Assembly: GCA_946902875.1 (NCBI GenBank)
Contig: OX336343.1
Span: 19,267,596-19,331,595, forward strand
Length of the DNA: 64,000 nucleotides
Direction of reading: 5' to 3'
Source: Nematopogon swammerdamellus
Taxonomy: Eukaryota > Arthropoda > Insecta > Lepidoptera > Adelidae
Shown: positions 55,620 through 64,000 of the stretch, piece by piece
How positions within the stretch are numbered: position 1 is the stretch's first letter
Layout of the letters: the number at the start of each line of letters is the position of its first letter
Translations under genes and position numbers: made by a program
The notes under the pieces: generated by a model
Database searches by the model: none
Seen by the model: the letters and a program-made list of their open reading frames with translations, nothing else
What the model was told of the DNA's origin: nothing

Positions 55620-55653
55620 ATGGTTTTGTTGAATACTAATATGAAAATCAACG
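55620..55653 (+). CDS. Possible first coding exon of an unidentified gene
   Basis: ATG at 55620 in good context (ACCATGG) follows the Inr/DPE promoter by 303 bp. It encodes MVLLNTNMKIN and one extra base up to a possible donor G|GTAAAT at 55653/55654. Without splicing the frame would run on to TAA after 29 residues. Earlier ATGs at about 55583 and 55611 open short, out-of-frame upstream frames. The gene cannot be named from 11 residues. The following 7 kb of mostly unique DNA fits a long first intron. Confidence 0.35.
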
Positions 55654-58600
55654 GTAAATTTCATCTTTATGTTATGCATGTCATTTTATTTGCTTTAATT
55701 TTTGTATAATGTATTGGAAGCAATAAAGTTAATTATCATTTATTTTGCATAATAATTATTTTGATCATTGTCACTTATCCGTTCGGTGTTTTTGATGTAC
55801 CTATGTCATGTCGTGTGGTTGAATGGTGTTTGTTGGGGGACATAATTGAAAATATTTAATACAGTGAAGAGAATCTCGGATCGGATATTTTTATGCAGTT
55901 GACATTGATATTCAGCTCAGGAACCAAACTAAACCCCTTCGATATCCATAATAATTTCTAACGTAGCGCTACTCTGAAGCGGGAGACAGCATCGTGTTGA
56001 ATATTTGATCCAGACCACCGGAACCGACAAAACAATGGAAGACCTTCGCGTTCGACATTGGGACTTCGAAATGTAAATTTCGACTGATCCATGAATATAA
56101 TGCGTCGCTTAGAGCTCTTTGAATGAATAAGTATGTGACCCTAGCTGCATCCCACGGCAGGCTGAGACTGTGGGTGGACGGCATACTTTCCGACGCGTTT
56201 CGATCGAAACTCCTCGTGGGTGTTTCAATGGAGCTAGTTAATAATAATAGAGAGATTTAATCACCTCGCGACGTGGCCCTTTAGGACGGCTGCGGCGGCT
56301 CTGGCGAAGCTAATGGCGCCCTTTGTACAGACGTGACTCCACCGGATGAGCCGAGCCCGCTTGCTTACCTGCCGCTTATCCCTCGCAACAGTCAACTTCG
56401 TTTGGGCTAAACCAGTTTTCGATTGAGTATTTGAATAGGTCGCCGTGCCCTACCGTTTAACAGTTTTATCTCCGCTCCAACCAAGGCCGACCGACGAGGG
56501 ATTAGCATTATTCGAGAAAAATAACTTCAAGAACCCCAAGAAGGTAAACCTAATTATCTAAGCAGTCATTCACTAATGAATGAATGAGGGTGAATGCGTA
56601 ATTCACGAAGAACAACGCGTGTGTAGATTTCACAGGATCCCAAGACAATGATCTTTGAAGCAATAATTGCACTCACGACCTTCTAGCGGGTTATGGAACC
56701 ATAAAAACAAAATTGCAAACACTATAGGCATATCTATAGGTAGTCGTCTGCAGACTGCAACCTTCTACACAACGAACAATACGATTCGAAGAGAATAAAC
56801 TGCTCCAAGCCTGAACACACGTTTCCTATATTATATGCATGTACTCGAGCACACATTATGGAAATATTTTACTCCTACGAACTTTTGCTGTTGATATTGA
56901 CCAGATGGCCTTTGGATTGCGCGGACTCCAATTATGTCATGTATCGAAGCTCTAACCGCCCACCCTTACAAATTTATGGCTTTTAAAAATCGAACACATG
57001 TTACTACCTACTAGAGCCGATCTCCAACAATAATGTAAATATGTTTAAGTACTGGACAACGTATTAACGACTGGCTGGACATTTACCTACGAAACTTAAA
57101 ATGTTGTCCCTTTTAGGAATCCTTCGGCTCAGGTAGGCAGCCCAAATCTGGTATTTTCCCAACGGAGATTTCTGTCCCGGCTTGCTATCATAATGTTGTG
57201 ATTTTTTTTATAGGTGGATGATGTAAGATTCTCGCGCATAGGATATGAGGTATTCGCGTATCGCAAATTATCGGCATCGCAAATCGTGGAGAAGTCCATA
57301 TTTTGATTTAACAAAATGTTATCCCAAACGTTGCCAATGTAAATCCTATGGAAGTCACACGAGCAAAAAACGCGACGCTCAAAATCGAAGCTGCATAAAT
57401 ATTTGGGAGATGATAATATTTTCATATTTTTGTTTCTCCAACATCATCGGTTGGGTCCGCTTCGACGTCGATGTGTCCCACAAAAGTAGACTATTTTGCA
57501 CATGTTGGTGGAAGTAGGACCACATGTCACATTATCCACACCCAAAGCCCGCTAGTATGTACTTATATTTTTTACATGTCTACCCACAAAAACACGAGCA
57601 GCATGAAATAGAACACGTGTGTTTAGTTTTTTCTGACAGAAACCGTATTACTTTAGTAATAAACATAGACTTTGGGAAAGGTTATTTCACACGCTTTTGA
57701 AAGTCGTAAAAAGTTTTAATTTGAAAATATCTTTGTCGGTCTACGTTTCTTTCCGCTTTCGGTTTAATAAAATTTTATTTGGCCACTTCATATCCAGCTT
57801 TATAGATTTAATTAATTTCTGAATAAATATTGTCGTGCTGTAAGACCCGAAACAACTGCATACGGTTACACGAGACGGCCGAAATGAACCTCGTCAATAA
57901 ACAAGAGAGAATGAAATTTAATTAAACTCAATGTTACCTGACGTTTAACCTATTATTACTGGTCGAGTCGAAACAAATGTAAACGCACATCTGTTGGAGA
58001 GTGATGGATGAATTATGTTCGTTGAGGAGAAAAAAAACAATGTTTGTAGCGAGGGAAATGTGCATTATGTATGACGGGGCGGCGCGGGGGTGGAGCGAGC
58101 GCACGTGGGACGACAGATGCGCGCGCGCAATCTGCGCCGCGTTAGGGACGCCACCTTTATACTAACGAATAAACGTATGGCTTAAATACATACATATATG
58201 TTTGGTAGATAATCCTAATTCGTTCAATTGTGTTCTTTCAAGAAGACAGCCTATATTTTTCTGTATTTTCTCTCTGTTGTCTATAGATCTTTGTATATTT
58301 TTTATGAAATTATCACGTTTTTAAATAATAGTTTATGGGATTCTTCGTTATCGTCATTTATTATTTTAATTTCCGTGAACACTTTATTTAAAACGTTCTT
58401 CACTAAACGAATCCAGAAAATATATAAATATATAAAAATAAAATATGTTATTTACATTCGCTATGAATATGCGATGGGCATCGTGGGCGGAGCCAAGCCA
58501 ACCTGCCTATATTTTTTAAATTGCGCAAATGTTTACATGATGAAGTAGCCACTGAGCATAAAATACACTCTACAGTTTAATCTGTTACTCAAACACGGCA

Positions 58601-59266
58601 GCCGAGCTTCCGAGAATGCAGATGTGTGCTACCAGCGCCATTCTGCCTACTTAGCTTTTAAGTAGGCGATTCATCAACCAACATCATCGCCACCTCGGCT
58701 AGGCATAAATTAAAGAATGCGACCGAAATTGTCGCATTAACGTCCAATTTTAAGAAACAAGCTAGCAATTTGTACTCGGTCGTTACAATAGTCGCTTTGA
58801 CCATAAGCTCGGCTTATCTATCAGCCCGCATCCGGCTCGACTTGAACGCTTGTCGTGACGTGAGGTTCCGTAGGAAGGCGTCTGCCGCGTCGCCTCTACA
58901 CTTTATTGTTTAGTGCAACACTTTGAGAGCTGGCAATGATGGATATTGGAAGTATTTTTTTCATTAATAACTAAAATTGCTCTATTTATGTACATGTATG
59001 TGTTCAGAACTGCTATTCTGCTGTCTATGCTGAGTAAATTTGCCCTTCATCTTATATCCCTAGTCGACGCTATCCACTGTAGCCACCACCACTTGATTAA
59101 TTGGGATCTCTACTCAACATTATGTGATTAAAGTTCAGCGAGATTTTAGAAATTTTCCAGCGTTTGTCACCGTGTTGTTCTCTTAACCGATGTCAAAAAT
59201 ACAAAGCTTTCCTACTTAACTTACTTCTGTTTTATAGTTAAAACCGATAATCCGAGGACGTAGTCG
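55654..59266. other. Mostly unique DNA, probable intron
   Basis: Few dispersed repeats. A CpG-rich patch at 58070-58150 (GGGGCGGCGCGGGGGTGG) may be regulatory. Short frames such as 57129-57425 (-) and 58228-58548 (+) lack domains and are not called. Confidence 0.4.
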
Positions 59267-59709
59267 TTACAAATTTGTTACAGAGTCAGTATGTGCGGAA
59301 CCCTGTTCCCGCGGAGCTCTTAGCTTACTAGGTTTTTTTCTCGAGATTATGATCCGTCGGCAAACATTCTCAGGCCACGAGCTCCATAAACGGAAACTTA
59401 GCAGTCGGGCGTTAAGGCATGTTAATATTGACAACTGTGAGATAGGAACTTTCTCGCCCATAACCATCGCGAGTTCGATGATGCGGTCTCTTCGTTTCTC
59501 AGGATCAGTGGCAGGTCAGACAGTCGTGGTGTTACCTCGGAATACAAAGTCTGCGGCACTATCTTGGTATGTACACTTAGGTAAGCACTGTTTGCTTTTT
59601 CTAGTGCATCGTCACTTTTATTTGAGGTGAAAGCAAAATGACTTACCGTGAGCGTTAAGGTCACTGTGACATTCCAAAGTATAAACATTACGTTTAGTAA
59701 GTATTTCAT
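59267..59709 (-). CDS. Candidate two-exon secreted peptide (speculative)
   Basis: Exon 1 (59647-59709) encodes 21 residues, MKYLLNVMFILWNVTVT.., a classic signal-peptide pattern, and ends exactly at GTAAGT (phase 0). A 149-bp intron could end at CCTGAG (59498). Exon 2 (59267-59497) then continues in phase: KRRDRIIELAMVMGEKVPIS, two cysteines 27 residues apart, a basic RKKPSKLRAPREQ stretch and a TAA stop. The total would be about 97 residues. The family is not recognised. The acceptor tract is mediocre, and chance cannot be excluded. Confidence 0.2.
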
Positions 59710-62699
59710 CGTCAGCTATTTACTTTTAACAACTAAAATTTTAATAATTCCTTGTTAACAATCTTACGTGTCGACTTTGTATCAAAACCTGTCACGACAG
59801 AATCGAAATTATGCAAAATGCGATGTTGTAAAAGCTGCAAACGGAAGGGTTCGGGGATGATAATTAAATCAGTTTCGCCCCATTTCACTCACCCTCCGCC
59901 TCGGGTTTCTTATTATCTGCAGTTTCCGCCGCGCACGCACCTGCCCAGTTGCAGCTTGCACCTTTTTAGGGGTCGATTATAACATCGACTAATCGTCTAA
60001 ATACGCCTGCTGTTTCGGAGGAAGTGCTGAGAAAGCCATTATAATAGTATAAATAGTGTATTAATACATTCGTTAATTACTTGGAATTAGACATGCTTAA
60101 TTTTGTTTACAAGTTCCGTTACGATTTTGTTGAGTAGGTAATGAAATGTACTCAACCTAATTCAAAAATGGTTGACGTGAATGGCGGATTACACCAAATA
60201 GATAAAACAGAAAATACGCAATGTATTCGTGGTTCACAACACGACCACAGATCAAATAATAGCTACACGATACGACTTCGTTTACGGAATCGGAAAAAAT
60301 ATGAACTTACTTACCTACATTGATTCATGTTTAAGCACTTAAGACGTTAGAGTCGAGCTTTTTACACAAAATCTCAGAAAGAATGTTAACGTAAAACATA
60401 TGCGGGCGGGTGCAATTTAGTGTGAAACGGATGTTAGCTTCAACCCCACTCACTTCTGTCTGCCTCTAATAAGACTTCGACTGGATCAGTCTAAAAACCT
60501 ATTACCGCTTCCTGCGAGTCGTCTCCATTTGAGAGCATGTGGGTTTAAAAACGTTTTATCTGATGATGTATGGTGAAGATCCCCTTCGCCGGATGTGAGG
60601 CATTTTTTAAAATCTCGTTTTAACTTTCTCATAGAAATCATTGTTTGTTTTCCCTTTTCTCAACATTCTGTTTTCCTTTAAGGAAACCGTTCAGGATCAA
60701 TTATAGCGGTTTGAATATTTCTTAATTCTATTCTTTTGTGTTAAAATATTTATTGGGTGAAAATGACGGGTAGAAAAGTATATTTATACTGTTTACCCGA
60801 CTCCTCGGAGAATTCAATCGGAGGTTAATTGGTTTAACAGATAATGACTGGACTTATTATCTTGCAGACGTCCTTGCCAACGATTATGTCAGACGATACA
60901 ATTAATTTATTGTTACTCTAGTAACACACAGCGTTTCAACTAGATGAGCAATGGAACACCCAAAGTCATGTGGCATGCCGTCACCTGTTTACATTTTTCT
61001 CATATTGGCACTTTTCCAAAACGTTCCAGTTATGTTAGTTACGTAGTTATAAAAAAATGCATAACGCCAGCTGTTAATAATTGCTCTTAAAATAACTACA
61101 AACGTAATATAACGAACCTCCAGAATGTAAGTATTTCCTACTGGCCATTGTGCTTCGATTAATATCATTGTATTCGGTCATTTCATTACTATGATATATA
61201 CATAAGGTGAAGGGGCCACGTGCCCCGTTTGATATGCTTTTCGATAGCGATCTGTTTCCTGCACAGGTAGGCACTGTCGGCGTTATTACTAACATAATCT
61301 ATTTGTTGGGTTACTTTAAAAATTAAAAACAATATCCTCGTTTTGGCTTCGCCCTACTCTGGTAAAAATGTGCTGATTTGGGTAAACATTATTAGATTTG
61401 GTTTGGCTATAATGGTTGTATAATAAATAAATAAATATGTTTATTTTGATTCTTCTACATTCATTTCATTGGAAATATAGAAGCTAATCTTGTCTTATCT
61501 CTAATAATATTCAATCATCGATATAAATTTTAAAGTGTTTCAAGAAGAATCTGTTGTTCAAACACCAATATAGTTTTTATAAGTCAAGGAAATAAAATGT
61601 TGTTTCGAATCATCGAAAATTAATCCTTGTAGTGTTAGAATAGTGTTCAAAATTAGATCCAAAATAGTTTTAAAACTCTCCAAAACTGTTGTAATACTTC
61701 AAAACCTTAGCTAAAGCGATCTTCAATTGATTGGAGTCACTTGATCAATGGCTGGTCATAAACTTACGGACGCACGTCTATTTGTCCACACGTCTCTATT
61801 GGCTTGCGATCTCCATAGCTGAGTAATGGGCGAGTCGCGTCCACACGTGACTGCGCTTCGGCTTCGCGGATTACCGCAATTGAAATTCATGAGGAAACTA
61901 AGAATTTAAAAGGATGGAAGTGAGCATCAACTCAGATGAAGTCATGATTTAAACGGTGTTTATTAACACAACATTACAATTTTATATCTGTCAAACTTCA
62001 ATGCAATTGAATGCAATTTCATTCAGTGAGTCTTGTACTCACTGCTTTGCTTTGCTTGTACAGGTTTCCTTGCAGAATTTTCCATCGTATTACGGATATG
62101 CATGTGTCCCAATATTCAAATTTACAATATTGGTCTCAGACCACTGTCCCGTAAGTATTAATCGACCGATTAATGTGATCGTTTTCATCTTGTACCCCAT
62201 CCTAACAAAATAACCGCGCCCTCTGGCTTCTTCGGCTTGGCTGGTGTGGGAGAACTCCTGGCTAGACGGTGCTGCAACGTTCATGTTTCAAGTATTACGG
62301 ATATGCACTGAGGTCTATACTTCTGTGTCTGCCTGCACTCCTTCAACAACTCGGCCTACAAGCCCAAGTAATGTCGATAGATATAGGCTTCCTTCTCGCG
62401 CCATTCTGCATAATAAGTCTATTATAATAATGATTGTGTAGGTGGTGTCTGTGGTGGTATTGTATGTTCGTCGGTTTACTTTAGCAGTACAGTATAGGGT
62501 TTAGTTAACTCTCTCTGTTTCTCTGTTTGTTTATACTTTATTAATTTATTTGTAAGAAAGGTTTGCACGTAGAGAGGATGTGTTTATTTGAGTTATGGAA
62601 TATAAATGTTTGTTTTCTGTGCAGTCAGTAGGTGAAACATGAGGATTCTGGTCTGATTGACAATTGATAATTGATGGGAGATTCGGGACGACGGCGCCC
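59710..62699. other. Mostly unique DNA, no gene called
   Basis: No recognised exon or large repeat. A piece CGTTTTGGCTTCGCCCTAC near 61340-61360 resembles the end of the CCCGACTACG element on the - strand. Confidence 0.4.
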
Positions 62700-62970
62700 T
62701 AAATGTGTACTATCGCTTATTCCATGGTGAGTGCTAGGAGGAGCTTTTTCACTCGATACAGCTGTACGTCTTTTCCACCTCCGCACGACGCGCACTGGGC
62801 AGAGATTGCATCCCTACACGTTGGACTTACCAATCGGTTCTGCAGATTTTTCCTCCACAGAACTGGTAGCTCCTGCCCACATATTTCCCCCCAAGTACAG
62901 TCTCGGGTCTTTCAAAGAGGGGCGTGAATACCTGTCAGGCCGGCATGGCATTCGTAACCCTCGCATGCGA
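62700..62970 (+). mobile_element. LINE-A 3' fragment
   Basis: TGTACTATCGCTTATTCCATGG through TTGCATCCCTACACGTTGGA to GGCCGGCATGGCATTCG. It is broken off at CGCATGCGA, where a different LINE tail is fused. Confidence 0.8.
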
Positions 62971-63092
62971 GGCACTGGAAGAAATCACTTGCAGTTATAA
63001 GTCCGCCTTTTCGCACTCCTGTATTTTTTGTTTCTTGTCGTGTACTGTTCTTCTTTCAATTGTGTGCAATAAAGAGTTTCTATTATATTCTC
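62971..63092 (+). mobile_element. Jockey-like LINE 3' UTR tail fused to LINE-A
   Basis: CACTGGAAGAAATCACTTGC, AAGTCCGCCTTTTCGCACTC and GTGTGCAATAAAGAGTTTC follow the general pattern of Jockey-type LINE 3' ends (compare 33637-33720). The direct junction with LINE-A suggests nested insertion or recombination. Confidence 0.5.
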
Positions 63093-63337
63093 TGTCACTG
63101 CTGTGTATTTGAAGAATGATGTCAGCTTCGTAAACGTCTACCATTGACCCCTGCTTGACACCAGCTGATAGTTTAGAATCATCAATACAGCTTTAGGTTA
63201 ATTAGCTCACAGATGTTTCGACGTTTTGATTTCCATGAAAATAAGCAATATTTGTCATAGTTAGCAAAATATTAGAGTGACGAACACCGAAATAAAATCA
63301 CTGAACTAACACATTTAAATAAATAGTAATAAGTGCA
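63093..63337. other. AT-rich spacer
   Basis: Nothing recognised. Confidence 0.35.
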
Positions 63338-63486
63338 GCTTCGGATCCTTCAAGAGGGGCTTGAATGGGAACCTGTTAGGTCGGCATGGCATTCGCAACC
63401 CCCGCATACGACCGAATGTCCAAGGGCGTTGTTAGACACCTTATGGGTATGGGTGCACGGAGCCATATGTCGCGCTTTCAATAAAA
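63338..63486 (+). mobile_element. LINE-A 3' tail, 5' truncated
   Basis: TTCGGATCCTTCAAGAGGGGC..GGCATGGCATTCGCAACCCC..TGTCGCGCTTTCAATAAAAA. It is among the shortest copies. Confidence 0.85.
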
Positions 63487-63632
63487 ATAAAAAATTAAAT
63501 CAAACTTACAGTAAGTAGTTTGATAGTGGACACAATTTCGTTATAACATTGTATCCGTTGAATATACTTGTGACGTCAGACTTCTAAGTGGATAATCTCG
63601 AGAATTAGTGGGTACGAATGGTGCAAAATGCA

Positions 63633-63957
63633 TTTTTTTTTTTATTGAAACTAACACGGATGGCTACATCACCTACAACATCCGTGATGTCAGCCCATAA
63701 CACCGGGTGAACTTGGTGCCACGTCAGTGCATCCCTTCGGTCGTGCCGGCTACACTGAACTGGACGGAAAACACAAACTATTTACATAGCCGTTTCGACC
63801 GACCTTTCATTCAGTGCGGTGGTACCAACTCGGGCGGGTTAAACCCTACCACCTAGTAATATAAGAAGGGAGTCATATCCCATAGTCGCCTTTTACGACA
63901 TACACGGGGAGAGATGCAGTGGGGCTATTCTTTTAAAGTACCGGCCCCACACGGTAC
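63633..63957 (-). mobile_element. SINE-L, near-complete
   Basis: T-run, ATTGAAACTAACACGGATGG through GTACCGGCCCCACACGGTAC. Head of the TACCGTGTGGG type. Confidence 0.85.
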
Positions 63958-64000
63958 AATGCATAATCTAAAAGAGTTCCTCTGCCATAATCCCGTTTGC

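Overview
This window looks like intergenic and intronic DNA from an insect, most probably a moth or butterfly. It is AT-rich with scattered CpG-rich islands. It holds no operons, rRNA clusters or bacterial features. It is crowded with dispersed repeats of kinds I associate with Lepidoptera: degenerate LINEs with endonuclease plus reverse transcriptase, a SINE body present at least 13 times, many fold-back (inverted-repeat) elements, and hAT and PIF/Harbinger remnants with visible target-site duplications. The order-level assignment is inference from repeat style, not from a marker gene.

Layout. 0-4.5 kb: AT-rich DNA, one SINE, a CpG-rich patch at 2.1-2.4 kb, and a first exon encoding the start of a THAP zinc finger (3244-3341) that ends in a strong splice donor. 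4.5-16 kb: a repeat nest. It contains an inverted-repeat MITE, two copies of a fold-back element, two inverted copies of a 269-bp dimeric tandem repeat, a nearly full-length LINE on the + strand (LINE-A, 7.27-11.19 kb) facing a truncated copy on the - strand (12.66-14.24 kb), and a 102-bp coding-like minisatellite between them. 16-24 kb: a hammerhead-like motif, MITEs, LINE fragments, and a PIF/Harbinger element with TTA duplications carrying a MADF-domain reading frame. 24-33 kb: a hAT element with a perfect 8-bp duplication and a nested Harbinger-type MITE, microsatellites, MITEs and LINE tails. 33-46 kb: SINEs, a tRNA-like head, an RLE-type LINE remnant (37.4-38.6 kb), a SINE with a composite tRNA/5S head (40.04 kb), and a perfect ~240-bp-arm palindrome (41.56-42.25 kb). 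46-51 kb: mostly single-copy-looking DNA. 51.5-53.8 kb: a 1.5-kb inverted array of 68-bp units, then a second perfect palindrome. 55-64 kb: a likely real gene start, with a TATA-less Inr+DPE core promoter at 55,315-55,349 and a short first coding exon at 55,620. After it come about 7 kb with little recognisable repeat (probable intron), then LINE tails and a last SINE.

No complete host protein-coding gene is visible. Host-gene candidates are the promoter/first exon at 55.3-55.65 kb, the THAP exon at 3.24 kb, and a speculative two-exon secreted peptide on the - strand at 59.3-59.7 kb. Everything else coding is transposon-derived and mostly broken. The most unusual structures are the two mismatch-free palindromes that share CCCGACT termini, the inverted 68-bp array, and the SINE family whose common body is joined to two different 5' heads.
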